14,819 bases of DNA from Alphaproteobacteria bacterium UBA2903 (GTDB lineage Bacteria; Pseudomonadota; Alphaproteobacteria; CAAGCB01; CAG-977), in NCBI GenBank assembly GCA_002349565.1, contig DEDN01000025.1, positions 1 through 14,819 on the forward strand, read 5' to 3'. The translations under genes and the position numbers were made by a program. This document shows, one piece after another, positions 1-7,228 of the stretch; position 1 is the stretch's first letter, and each line of letters begins with the position of its first letter. The notes under the pieces are model-generated. The model ran no database searches and was not told where the DNA came from. It worked only from the letters and a program-made list of their open reading frames with translations.

Positions 1-24
1 AATTATGGCAAATCCGAAAAAATT

Positions 25-1245
25 TTATTTTTTGGTTGCTTCAACCAGTTTTGTGTAAAGTTCTTTGGTTTGCAGGGCAATGCTTTGCCAGCTGAAGTGT
101 TTTTCGACGCGCAGACGTCCCGCTTGTCCCATTTTTTTCGCCAAAGCGGGATCGCGAATCAGCACGTTGATTTTTTCAGCCAAACGCGCCGCGAAATCGT
201 CGCCGTCTTTCGGATCGTGCGGGAATACGTCGGACAAATCGGGATCGACCAGATAACCCGTTTCGCCGTTGACGACGACTTCCTTGATGCCGCCGACCGC
301 GCTGGCGACCACGGGCGTGCCGCATGCCATCGCTTCCAGATTGATGATGCCGAACGGTTCGTAAATCGACGGGCAGCAGAACACGGCGGCTTGCGAATAC
401 AGGGCGATCGCGTCTTCGCGCGAAACCATTTCGGGAATCCAGACAACGCCAGAACGGACTTGCTTCAGCGAAGCGACCAAGCCTTCCAATTCGGCTTTCA
501 TTTCAGGCGTGTCGGCGTCGCCCGCGCACAAAACCAGCTGCGCGTCGGGATCAAGCTTGGACGCCGCTTTCAACAGGTAGAGCAAGCCTTTCTGCCGCGT
601 CATGCGTCCGACGAACAGCACATAGGGTTTGTCCGTGCGGATGCCGTATTTCTGCAAAACCGCGGTGTCGTCGGTTTCTTTGTACTGGTCGACGTCAATG
701 CCGTTGTAGATGATCGACACTTTTGCGGGGTCAATTTTCGGAAACAGACGCAAAACGTCGTCTTTGGTGCTTTGCGACACGGCAATCACCGCGTCCGCCA
801 TTTCCAGCGCCGTTTTTTCGACCCAGCTGGACACGTCGTAGCCGCGTCCCAGCTGTTCGCGTTTCCACGGACGCAGAGGTTCAAGCGAGTGTACCGTAAT
901 CACCAAAGGAATGCCGTACAGCATTTTTGCCAGAATGCCCGCAAAGTGCGCGTACCATGTGTGGCAATGCGCAATGTCCGCCGTCATGTTTTCGCCCGCG
1001 AACGCCAATCCTTCGTACAAGGCTTTCAGGGGGGACGTCAGTTCCTTGGGGCATTCTTTGAACAAAGACGCGTCGGGAACGCGTCCGTCGACTTTCAGCG
1101 AACCGTCCTGATAATGCTGGTCGTGAAAGCTGCGGACTTCGACATCCATCAGTTTCGCCAGTTCTTTGGACAGGTATTCGACGTGAACGCCCGCGCCGCC
1201 GTAAATGTACGGGGGGTATTCGTTGGTGACAAACATAACTTTCAT
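25..1245 (-). CDS. glgA: Glycogen synthase, Corynebacterium-type GT4 glycosyltransferase
   Basis: The 406-residue product resembles the GT4 glycogen synthases of the Corynebacterium family (GlgA/GlgM type), cytoplasmic enzymes that transfer glucose from a nucleotide sugar to an alpha-glucan or to glucose-1-phosphate. Seen directly: an N-terminal Rossmann start with the glycine-rich donor loop YGGAGVHV (residues 15-22), a second domain opening at GRMTRQKG (213-220, with candidate phosphate-binding Arg214 and Lys219), and the GT4 E-x7-E motif EPFGIINLE (Glu296 and Glu304), followed by GTPVVAS. Length is normal for this family and shorter than the classical GT5 GlgA. The start is supported by a consensus AGGAGG (complement of 1255-1260) 9 bp upstream. 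It is divergent from a GalT-like gene. The family call is good; the exact donor (ADP- or UDP-glucose) and product (glycogen or maltose-1-phosphate) cannot be read from the sequence. Confidence 0.88.
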   Translation of the reverse strand: MKVMFVTNEYPPYIYGGAGVHVEYLSKELAKLMDVEVRSFHDQHYQDGSLKVDGRVPDASLFKECPKELTSPLKALYEGLAFAGENMTADIAHCHTWYAHFAGILAKMLYGIPLVITVHSLEPLRPWKREQLGRGYDVSSWVEKTALEMADAVIAVSQSTKDDVLRLFPKIDPAKVSIIYNGIDVDQYKETDDTAVLQKYGIRTDKPYVLFVGRMTRQKGLLYLLKAASKLDPDAQLVLCAGDADTPEMKAELEGLVASLKQVRSGVVWIPEMVSREDAIALYSQAAVFCCPSIYEPFGIINLEAMACGTPVVASAVGGIKEVVVNGETGYLVDPDLSDVFPHDPKDGDDFAARLAEKINVLIRDPALAKKMGQAGRLRVEKHFSWQSIALQTKELYTKLVEATKK

Positions 1246-1378
1246 GAAATAAAGCCTCCTAAAAAAACGTTTGGTAACAGAATTACCTTTTCAGAGGCGT
1301 TCGTCAATCTTTTAACTGGATTTTTTTCGAAAATTTTTATACAAAAGGGAAAAGCGAATCATAAAGAGGGCTTGTGAT
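1246..1378. promoter_or_regulatory. Divergent intergenic region between glgA and the DUF4921 gene
   Basis: This 133-bp gap must carry the promoters of both divergent genes. For glgA the best -35-like hexamer is TTGACG (minus strand, 1302-1307), but no convincing -10 follows at 16-18 bp. For the plus-strand gene an AT-rich stretch with TTATAC (1337-1342) is a possible -10 without a clear -35. An inverted repeat GGTAA-N5-TTACC lies at 1273-1287, in the glgA leader or promoter, and could be an operator. The ribosome binding sites at both ends are strong (AGGAGG for glgA; AGAGGG at 1365-1370, 8 bp before the plus-strand ATG). The hexamer calls are weak. Confidence 0.4.
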
Positions 1379-2764
1379 ATGTTGAACAATATGTATGAAC
1401 AAAACTTTTTGCAAAAAATGCCCGACGGCACGGTCAAACAGGTCAATCCGTTCACGGGAACGCAGGTTTGGACGGTTCCCGGACGCGGAAAACGCCCCAC
1501 GGTCAACAAAAAGCCCGATGAAAACGTCGCTCACGAATCCAAGGAAATCGAGGATTTCTGCTTTTTCTGTCCGTCAAACTATCTGAAGACTCCGCCTGAA
1601 AAGGCGCGTTTGGTCAAAATGCCCGACGGCACGTTCAAGGTGCTGGAAAACCTGAAAGTTTCCCAACTGTTCGACACAACCGCCGAATTTCGCCGCATTC
1701 CGAACCTGTTTGAAATCATTTCCTACGAATACTGGGAAAAGAACTACGCTTACGTCATTTCCGACAAAGCCAACGCCCACCGCGAGGAATACATTTCCGA
1801 ACCCGAAGGACGGCAGCACGTTTTGGAAATCGTCGAAAACAAACTGAAAATGAGCGGGCTTTCGCGCGAAGAAATCGACAGCATTTCGTCGGGACGCAAG
1901 CTGAAAATGGCAAACAGCTTTTTTGCGGGCGGACACGAATTGATTATCGGCAAGCGCCACTTTGTCGAAGGGTCGGACGAAAAAGCGTCGTCGGGAACGA
2001 TGACGCCCGAAATGCACTATCAGTACATCAACTTTACGATTGCCGCGCTGAAAGACATCTATCTGTCCAACCGCTATGTGCGCTACGTAACCGTGTTTCA
2101 AAACTGGCTGAATCAGGCGGGCGCGTCGTTCGACCACCTGCACAAACAGCTGGTCGCCATTGACGGCGTAAGCGCGTCCAACGCCGCCGAATTCGAAATG
2201 GCGCGTCTGAACCCCAATATGTACAACGATTACGCCGTCAACTACGCGGGGTATCAGAACCTTGTGTTCGCGGAAAACGAATACGCGGTCGCTTTCGCCG
2301 ATTTCGGTCACCGCTATCCGACTTTGGCGATTTATTCCAAAGCCGAAAAGAACCAGCCGTGGAACCAGACGCCGGAACAGGTGCGCGGGATGAGCGATTT
2401 GGTTCATGCGTGTCACGCCGCAATGGGCAGCGAAGTGCCGTGCAACGAAGAATGGTATTACCGTCCGCCCGCAATTGACGTTGCCGTGCCATGGCATATT
2501 TTGATTAAATGGCGCATCAGCAATCCCGCGGGATTCGAAGCCGTGACGAAAATCTTTGTCAACACCATCGATCCGTGGACTTTGCGCGACAAAGTTGTAA
2601 ATCGCCTGTTCGAATTGCGCAAAGAAAACAAAATCGCGAACGGCATCAAAATCGCCGCCGAATGCGACTGCACGCCGAACAGTTTGATGTATAATCCGTC
2701 TTTGCGCGTCGGCGGGGCGCATCCGTACGCAATGCGCGGCCGCGGCACGACGATGGATATGTAA
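1379..2764 (+). CDS. DUF4921 family protein, galactose-1-phosphate uridylyltransferase-like (HIT superfamily)
   Basis: The 461-residue protein matches my recollection of the DUF4921 family, distant relatives of GalT. Visible features: Cys61-x-x-Cys64 in FCFFCPSNYLKTPPEK, which resembles the zinc-binding CPFCPGN start of GalT and its following TPPE, and H253-L-H255-K-Q257, equivalent to the GalT HPHGQ motif in which the second His is the nucleotidylated nucleophile. This suggests a nucleotidyl transfer or hydrolysis reaction on a sugar phosphate, probably cytoplasmic, but the substrate is unknown. It starts 8 bp after AGAGGG; an in-frame ATG four codons later (1391) is a weaker alternative. 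Its position divergent from a glycogen synthase hints at nucleotide-sugar or glycogen metabolism, which is inference. It ends just before a strong terminator. Confidence 0.8.
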   Translation: MLNNMYEQNFLQKMPDGTVKQVNPFTGTQVWTVPGRGKRPTVNKKPDENVAHESKEIEDFCFFCPSNYLKTPPEKARLVKMPDGTFKVLENLKVSQLFDTTAEFRRIPNLFEIISYEYWEKNYAYVISDKANAHREEYISEPEGRQHVLEIVENKLKMSGLSREEIDSISSGRKLKMANSFFAGGHELIIGKRHFVEGSDEKASSGTMTPEMHYQYINFTIAALKDIYLSNRYVRYVTVFQNWLNQAGASFDHLHKQLVAIDGVSASNAAEFEMARLNPNMYNDYAVNYAGYQNLVFAENEYAVAFADFGHRYPTLAIYSKAEKNQPWNQTPEQVRGMSDLVHACHAAMGSEVPCNEEWYYRPPAIDVAVPWHILIKWRISNPAGFEAVTKIFVNTIDPWTLRDKVVNRLFELRKENKIANGIKIAAECDCTPNSLMYNPSLRVGGAHPYAMRGRGTTMDM

Positions 2765-2771
2765 AAAACAC

Positions 2772-2799
2772 AAAGGGGGCTGAAAAAGCCCCCTTTTTT
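2772..2799 (+). terminator. Bidirectional intrinsic terminator
   Basis: A perfect 9-bp stem, AAAGGGGGC (2772-2780) with GCCCCCTTT (2788-2796), encloses a 7-nt loop and runs into a T tract (2794-2799) 8 bp after the DUF4921 stop. Read on the minus strand the same stem is followed by TTTGTGTTTTTT, so it can also stop transcription of the convergent FlaF-like gene. Confidence 0.92.
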
Positions 2800-2818
2800 A
2801 TAACAGCGGATTTTTAAA

Positions 2819-3148
2819 TCAAGCCGCTTCCAGCAAGCCTTCGGCGATTTGCAGATTCATATTTTCCAAAGTGTCAAGCGTCGTTTCTTTGGCGTCGCAG
2901 CCGTTCAGCAGCGTTTTGGACACGACGAAGTTCGCCAGTTTCAGCAGATTGGACTTGATTTCGGTCGGCAGCGGGTGATCTGCGCGGCTCAGCAAAGTTT
3001 GAATGCCCGTCCACAGCTGCATGTTGTCGTCCAGAGCTTTCGCCAAAGCCGCTTTGTCGCCCAAAGCCCGCGCATTCGAAATATTCGCCGCCGAACGCAG
3101 CAAAGCCAAAGCGTCCTGTTGTTCCAAAGTCAAAGTTGTGTTTGTCAT
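2819..3148 (-). CDS. flaF: FlaF-family flagellar protein
   Basis: The 109-residue, probably all-helical protein shows the alphaproteobacterial FlaF pattern: a central DNMQLWTGIQTLL (41-53) followed by LPTEIKSNLLKLANFVVSKT (60-79) and a final LDTLENMNLQIAEGL (91-105). These match the usual 'N..LW..F', 'LP.EL...L..L..F' and 'L..IN..I..GL' signature. FlaF in Caulobacter and rhizobia is a small cytoplasmic protein needed for flagellin production or secretion and opposes FlbT. The start has GGAGG (complement of 3154-3158) at good spacing. It lies 94 bp downstream of flgH on the same strand, with a hairpin between, so it may be partly uncoupled from the flg operon. Neither flagellin nor flbT is in the window. 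The call rests on pattern recall, so moderate certainty. Confidence 0.68.
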   Translation of the reverse strand: MTNTTLTLEQQDALALLRSAANISNARALGDKAALAKALDDNMQLWTGIQTLLSRADHPLPTEIKSNLLKLANFVVSKTLLNGCDAKETTLDTLENMNLQIAEGLLEAA

Positions 3149-3184
3149 AACGACCTCCGTTTGTTGGGTTAAGAAAAAGGTTGC

Positions 3185-3234
3185 CGCTTCGGGACTCCGT
3201 TATGAAAGGAGGGGAGGGGCGAAGCCCCGAAGCG
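3185..3234 (-). terminator. Possible terminator or attenuator hairpin between flgH and the FlaF gene
   Basis: Perfect 9-bp arms CGCTTCGGG (3185-3193) and CCCGAAGCG (3226-3234) flank a 32-nt interior that itself contains a compact GGGGC/GCCCC hairpin (3216-3228) with a 3-nt loop. On the minus strand the structure follows the flgH stop and leads into CAACCTTTTTCTT, a T-rich tail 4-12 nt after the outer stem. This suits a terminator or partial terminator that lowers flaF transcription relative to flgFGAH. The tail is not immediately adjacent, so an mRNA-stabilising hairpin is also possible. Confidence 0.5.
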
Positions 3235-3242
3235 TCCGCCGC

Positions 3243-3995
3243 TTAGAACGGCGAAATGATATCCAGCACTTGGCGTCCGATGCGCGGCTGCTGAACGTCG
3301 CTGATGGTGCCTTTGCCGCCGTAGGCAACGCGCAGTTCGGCAATTTTTTCCGATTTGATGGTGTTCAAAACGGAAATGTCTTCGCGGCGGATGATGCCCG
3401 TCATGTGCAGTTGGCGCATTTCGTAGTTGACGCGGACTTCCTGTTTGCCCGAAATGACAAGGTTTCCGTTGGGCAGAACTTGCGTGACAATCGCCGCCAT
3501 GGTGACATCGATTTTTTCATTTCGGTCAATCGTGCCGTCGCCCGTGATGTCGCGGCTGGAGGTGATGTCGAACAGATTTGACACGTCCACGCCGTTAGGC
3601 AAAATTTTCCCCGCGTATTTTTCCAATCCCGCCAAAGCGCCGATACCGACGCTGTCTTTGTCGTCGCCGCGTTTTTGTTCGGATTTGTTTTCCAGCAAGG
3701 CTTTGTCGGAAATGACGACCTGAACGGTCAGAATATCGCCGACCTGACTGGCGCGCTGGTCCTTGAAAAAGCCTTTCGACCCCGGACGCCACAGCGAATT
3801 GGCGTTGACGTAAACGGGCTGCGGATCGGGCATGGGCATATCGACGGGCTGATAATCTTTTTGCTTCGTCGGATTTTCGATTTTGGAAAATTCCGGCGCT
3901 TTGCCGACATCCGCCAGACGCCCGAAGTAGGAACATCCCGATGCGGACAGCATCAAAACGGCAGTCAATCCCGCCTTTAAAAGTGAATGTTTCAT
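3243..3995 (-). CDS. flgH: Flagellar L-ring lipoprotein FlgH
   Basis: This 250-residue protein is FlgH, the outer-membrane L-ring subunit that forms the bushing for the flagellar rod. It begins with a lipoprotein signal sequence ending ASGC, placing the lipidated cysteine at residue 21. Family landmarks are the NSLW segment (NANSLWRPGS), the 'VGDILTV.V' strand, 'ITSSRDITGDGTI' and the C-terminal 'NGNLVISGKQEVRVNYE' and 'LHMTGIIRREDI' strands ending near GRQVLDIISPF. Length is typical. Its ATG overlaps the flgA stop by 4 bases (ATGA-type, 3992-3995), indicating translational coupling; a GGGAGGG ribosome site lies inside the end of flgA. It is the last gene of the flgF-flgG-flgA-flgH run; flgI is not next to it here. 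Confidence 0.95.
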   Translation of the reverse strand: MKHSLLKAGLTAVLMLSASGCSYFGRLADVGKAPEFSKIENPTKQKDYQPVDMPMPDPQPVYVNANSLWRPGSKGFFKDQRASQVGDILTVQVVISDKALLENKSEQKRGDDKDSVGIGALAGLEKYAGKILPNGVDVSNLFDITSSRDITGDGTIDRNEKIDVTMAAIVTQVLPNGNLVISGKQEVRVNYEMRQLHMTGIIRREDISVLNTIKSEKIAELRVAYGGKGTISDVQQPRIGRQVLDIISPF

Positions 3996-4969
3996 TGTTT
4001 TTCCCTCCCGTTGACAACGATGGTTTCGGGGGCGGTGACCGTCCCCCGGACAACCGATTTGCTTTGCGTGTTCAGCACGCGCACCGTGTCGCCCAATCCG
4101 CCGTTTTCCAACGCTTTTCCTTGCGCGCTGAGCATAATGCCGCCTTTGACGAAGCTTAACGTCACTGTTTTGCCTTTGGTCACCATGGGGCGGACGCGGA
4201 CATCCGATTCGGTCAAGGATTGTCCCGCGCGAACCGCCCGCTTGACTTCTTTGCCGACCAGTTCCGACAGCGGCGTGTTTTTTTGGCGGCGCGCCCGTTC
4301 TTGCGGCGTTTTTTTCATAAACACGTCGGCTTCCGTAACGATTTGTCCCGGAGTCAAAGCATGCCGCGCCGTCGGAACAAAGACGAAAATCTGCACTTTT
4401 CCCTTTAAATCGACGGTTTGCGTTTCATCGTCCGTTTTGACGACGGCTTGGGCGGAAAAAACTTTCGAATCGGGGGAAAAGTCAATGTTTTCGAACGAAA
4501 CGGCATATTCCGCATTTACGGGAATCAAAATCGGGAAATTTTTGCCGTTTAAAATGATTTCCGCATTGTCGGAAAGCCCCAAAGTCTTTAGCTCTTTGAC
4601 CAAAGCGGGCAAAACGTCCTCTTTTCCGATTTCGCGGGCGGCGCGAATGACCGTAACCGACACGCCCGAGTCCGCAGGTGTCCAGTCGACGGCATGCTTT
4701 TGCGCCGCTTTTTTCAGCCAATCCGCCGTCAGAATCACGTCTTTGCCAAGGGACGGCGCGTCGGCGACAATGCGGTTTTCCTTGTCGCGGGGCAATCCCG
4801 AAAACAAATCGCTCAAACGGATTTTGTCGCTTGCAACAACGGCTTTTTCGCGCAAAACAACGGGTAAAGCCAATGTCTCGCTTTGCGGTTCGTCCCACAA
4901 AGATTCGGCGCGGACGGGAAAAGCCGCCGTCAAAACCGTCGCCAAAACAAAGGGAAAAAGCCGTTTCAT
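3992..4969 (-). CDS. flgA: Flagellar P-ring assembly chaperone FlgA
   Basis: The 325-residue product is FlgA, the periplasmic chaperone needed for FlgI polymerisation into the P-ring. It has a cleavable signal peptide (roughly residues 1-21, ending VRA before ESLW). The C-terminal half carries the SAF-type fold typical of FlgA: RHALTPGQIVTEADV, then LVGKEVKRAVRAGQSLTESDV, then 'V.KGKTVTLSFVKGGIMLSAQGKAL' and 'GDTVRVLN..SKSVVRGTV'. It is longer than the enterobacterial protein (about 220 residues); the extra N-terminal portion is usual for the longer alphaproteobacterial forms. The start follows AAGGAT in the 11-bp gap after flgG, and the end overlaps the flgH start by 4 bp. Confidence 0.93.
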   Translation of the reverse strand: MKRLFPFVLATVLTAAFPVRAESLWDEPQSETLALPVVLREKAVVASDKIRLSDLFSGLPRDKENRIVADAPSLGKDVILTADWLKKAAQKHAVDWTPADSGVSVTVIRAAREIGKEDVLPALVKELKTLGLSDNAEIILNGKNFPILIPVNAEYAVSFENIDFSPDSKVFSAQAVVKTDDETQTVDLKGKVQIFVFVPTARHALTPGQIVTEADVFMKKTPQERARRQKNTPLSELVGKEVKRAVRAGQSLTESDVRVRPMVTKGKTVTLSFVKGGIMLSAQGKALENGGLGDTVRVLNTQSKSVVRGTVTAPETIVVNGREKQ

Positions 4970-4980
4970 CGCGTCAATCC

Positions 4981-5772
4981 TTACGATTTCAGGTTGTTGA
5001 TGGTCGACAGCATTTGATCCGCCGTCGTGATGATTTTCGAATTCATTTCATAAGCGCGCTGCGCGGAAACCAGTTCCGTGATTTCCGACACCACGTTGAC
5101 GTTCGAGTTTTCCAAGTGTCCCTGCAAAATCGTTCCGAACCCCAAAGCCCCCGGATTGTCCACCGTCGGCTGACCCGAAGCGACCGTTTCCATAAACAGG
5201 TTGTCACCGATGGCTTCCAATCCCGATTCGTTCATGAAGTTCGCGATTTCCAGCTGTCCGACGTTGTTCAGTTCGGTTTGACCGTCTTCTTTGACCCAGA
5301 CTTCGCCCGACGAGTTGATTGTGATGCCGATGGCGTTTTCGGGGATGGTGATGCCCGGCTGAACCGTGTAGCCGTCCGAAGTTACCAGCAAACCGTCGGG
5401 GCTGACTTGGAACGCGCCGTCGCGGGTGTAGCCCGTGCCGCGGTTGTTGGGCAGTTCGATTCGGAAATAACCGTTGCCTTGAATCGCCAAATCAAGCGTG
5501 TTGTCCGTTTTCAGCACGCTGCCGTGTTCGGAAATACGGTAAACGGAAGCCGTTTTCACACCCAAGCCCAGCTGGATGCCCGACGGAACAATCGTTCCCG
5601 AATCCGACGAATTCGCGCCGACGCGACGCTGGTCTTGGTACAGCAAGTCGTGAAATTCCGCGCGTCTGCGGGAATACGCCGTCGTGTTCATGTTGGCGAT
5701 GTTGTTGGAAATCACTTCGACGTTTGTTTGCTGGGCGAGCATGCCCGTTGCACCGATATGAAGCGCTCTCAT
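4981..5772 (-). CDS. flgG: Flagellar distal rod protein FlgG
   Basis: The 263-residue protein is FlgG, the distal rod subunit exported by the flagellar type III system. It has the N-terminal rod motif ISNNIANMNTTAYSRRRAEF (about residues 21-40), the central FlgG/F/E beta domain (LAIQGNGYFRIELP, YTRDGAFQVSPDGLLVTSDG) and the conserved C-terminal helix ENSNVNVVSEITELVSAQRA. Length is that of the family. A strong AAGGAG site lies in the 15-bp gap after flgF. It belongs to one operon with flgF upstream and flgA downstream. Confidence 0.96.
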   Translation of the reverse strand: MRALHIGATGMLAQQTNVEVISNNIANMNTTAYSRRRAEFHDLLYQDQRRVGANSSDSGTIVPSGIQLGLGVKTASVYRISEHGSVLKTDNTLDLAIQGNGYFRIELPNNRGTGYTRDGAFQVSPDGLLVTSDGYTVQPGITIPENAIGITINSSGEVWVKEDGQTELNNVGQLEIANFMNESGLEAIGDNLFMETVASGQPTVDNPGALGFGTILQGHLENSNVNVVSEITELVSAQRAYEMNSKIITTADQMLSTINNLKS

Positions 5773-5787
5773 GGTTTGGACTCCTTA

Positions 5788-6531
5788 TTATCTGGCGGAC
5801 TTGGCGTAAACGTTCATCATGTTCTGACGGCGGGTGTTTTCCGAATCGATCATCATTTGAACGTTTTCGTAAGCGCGCTGCAATTTAATCATTTCAGCCA
5901 TTTCGACAACGGCGTTGACGTTGGATTTTTCAATCATTCCCTGTTCCAGCTGGGCGTCCGCGGCATCCAAAGGCGGATTGCCGTCCGTCGTGCGGTACAT
6001 TCCGTCGTGCGTGGTTCTCAGCCGCTGCTGGTCGGCGAACCGGACCAAACGAAAGCGGGCGATGACGCCGTTTTCCGTCGCGATTGTGCCGTCGCGGTTG
6101 ATGTCGATTTGGGTTTCTTCGGGGGCGAAGAAAATCGGCTGGTCACGGTCGTCCAGCACGGCGTCGCCGTTGGCGGTGACCAGCATGCCGTCGTTGTTCA
6201 GCTTGAACTGTCCGACGCGGGTGTAGCGGATGCCTTCGGGCGTGTCGACGACAAAGTAGCCGTCGCCGTGAATCGCGACATCCAGCGGGTTTTCAGTCGA
6301 CGAAAAAGCCCCTTCGGCATAATCGCGGACAATGCCGAAATCGTGAACGAACGCCAGTCTGTCGGGCAGCAGGTGTTCGTCGTTTTTGCTTTTGGACAGG
6401 TATTCGGTAAAGTGCGGCTGAACGCCTTTGTACGCGGTCGTGTTCACGTTTGCCAGATTGTTGGAAACCATATCCAGCTGGTTCCACAGGCTCGTCTGAC
6501 GCGACAAAGCGATATACAGTGTGTTATCCAT
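5788..6531 (-). CDS. flgF: Flagellar proximal rod protein FlgF
   Basis: FlgF is a rod subunit between the proximal rod and FlgG, exported by the flagellar secretion system. The chosen start gives 247 residues beginning MDNTLYIALSRQTSLWNQLD, the normal family start, followed by MVSNNLANVNTTAYKGVQ, the central LDVAIHGDGYFVVDTPEG domain and the C-terminal KSNVNAVVEMAEMIKLQRAY helix. An open frame runs another 76 codons upstream to 6759, but that extension has no flagellar similarity, crosses the putative sigma-54 promoter and overlaps the fliL start, so it is rejected. AAAGGGAAA lies just upstream of the chosen ATG. It is the first gene of the minus-strand flg operon. Confidence 0.94.
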   Translation of the reverse strand: MDNTLYIALSRQTSLWNQLDMVSNNLANVNTTAYKGVQPHFTEYLSKSKNDEHLLPDRLAFVHDFGIVRDYAEGAFSSTENPLDVAIHGDGYFVVDTPEGIRYTRVGQFKLNNDGMLVTANGDAVLDDRDQPIFFAPEETQIDINRDGTIATENGVIARFRLVRFADQQRLRTTHDGMYRTTDGNPPLDAADAQLEQGMIEKSNVNAVVEMAEMIKLQRAYENVQMMIDSENTRRQNMMNVYAKSAR

Positions 6532-6580
6532 CGGTTTCCCTTTCGTGCAAAAGCGTTTAAAAAAACTCTGCCGCTTGATA

Positions 6581-6596
6581 TGCGAAAACCGTGCCA
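6581..6596 (-). promoter_or_regulatory. Sigma-54 (-24/-12) promoter for the flgFGAH operon
   Basis: On the minus strand the sequence TGGCACG-GTTT-TCGCA matches the RpoN consensus TGGCACG-N4-TTGCW with a single difference. The invariant GG and GC are separated by exactly 10 nt. It lies 50 bp upstream of the flgF start codon, predicting transcription from about position 6570. Rod and ring operons are sigma-54 dependent in Caulobacter, which fits. No activator-binding site was recognised upstream. Confidence 0.75.
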
Positions 6597-6644
6597 AATT
6601 TTTAAAACAAGATTTTTTCTTGAATCGGCGGGAAAAAGAAATTA

Positions 6645-6674
6645 TTAACCAAAACAGCGTATAACAAGGATAAT
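6645..6674 (+). promoter_or_regulatory. Candidate sigma-70-type promoter for fliL
   Basis: TTAACC (6645-6650) and GATAAT (6669-6674) are separated by 18 bp and lie 26 bp before the fliL ATG. The -10 has one mismatch to consensus and the -35 has two. No -24/-12 motif was found on this strand between flgF and fliL, so the two divergent flagellar operons may use different sigma factors. The hexamers are not strong enough for certainty. Confidence 0.35.
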
Positions 6675-6700
6675 ACCAACAGGCTTTCGGGATTTTTGAA

Positions 6701-7219
6701 ATGGCGGACGAACTGGACGAAAACACGGGATCGGAACAATCGATTGTTGTTCCGCACAAAAAGAAGATATTGATTTTGCTGCTGCCGATTTTTTTGGTGG
6801 TCGGTTCGGTCGTCGGTGTTTATTTTTCGGGACTGACGGATTCTTTTTTGGGGGTGGGGCAGGAAGACAAGGCTTCCTCGGATGAAGAAAGCGCCGCCGT
6901 TCCCGCCGCCAAAGGCGTTTTTTACGAAGTTCCCGAAATTCTGGTCAACCTTGCCGCCAAAGCGGGGCAGAAGCCCGTTTATTTCAAAATCAAAGTCGTG
7001 CTGGAAATGGAAAACACGGCGGATGTCGCTTATGCCGAAAAAATGCAGCCCCGCATTACGGACAGCCTGCAATTCTATCTGCGCGAAATGCGGCTGGAGG
7101 AAGTGCAGGGGTCGATGGGAACCTATCGGCTGAAAGAGGAAATTCTGAACCGGTTGACGAAAATCCTTGCCCCCGCGAAAGTCAACGATGTTCTGTTCAA
7201 AGAAATCCTGATTCAATAA
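6701..7219 (+). CDS. fliL: Flagellar basal body-associated protein FliL
   Basis: The 172-residue protein is FliL, a single-pass inner membrane protein that surrounds the stator and supports motor torque. It has a short acidic cytoplasmic N-terminus, a basic stop (HKKK, 19-22), one transmembrane helix (about 23-43) and an acidic linker. The periplasmic stomatin-like FliL domain follows, from VFYEVPEILVNL through PVYFKIKVVLEME to RITDSLQFYLREM, ending in KEILIQ, typical of the family C-terminus. The ribosome binding site is weak (GGGATTTTTGAA). fliM follows after 9 bp, the standard alphaproteobacterial arrangement. Confidence 0.92.
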   Translation: MADELDENTGSEQSIVVPHKKKILILLLPIFLVVGSVVGVYFSGLTDSFLGVGQEDKASSDEESAAVPAAKGVFYEVPEILVNLAAKAGQKPVYFKIKVVLEMENTADVAYAEKMQPRITDSLQFYLREMRLEEVQGSMGTYRLKEEILNRLTKILAPAKVNDVLFKEILIQ

Positions 7220-7228
7220 GAGGTTTTT

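Noticed and set aside
4678..6648. A 656-codon plus-strand open frame opposite flgA, flgG and flgF, and similar long antisense frames at 70-1377, 1574-2773, 7400-8248 and 10981-12075.
   Set aside because: They lie opposite well-supported genes, translate to Arg/His/Phe/Gln-rich sequence with no domain, and arise from the codon bias of the true genes.
6532..6759. N-terminal extension of flgF by 76 residues.
   Set aside because: FlgF proteins begin at the chosen Met; the extension overlaps the fliL start and the -24/-12 promoter and has no family similarity.
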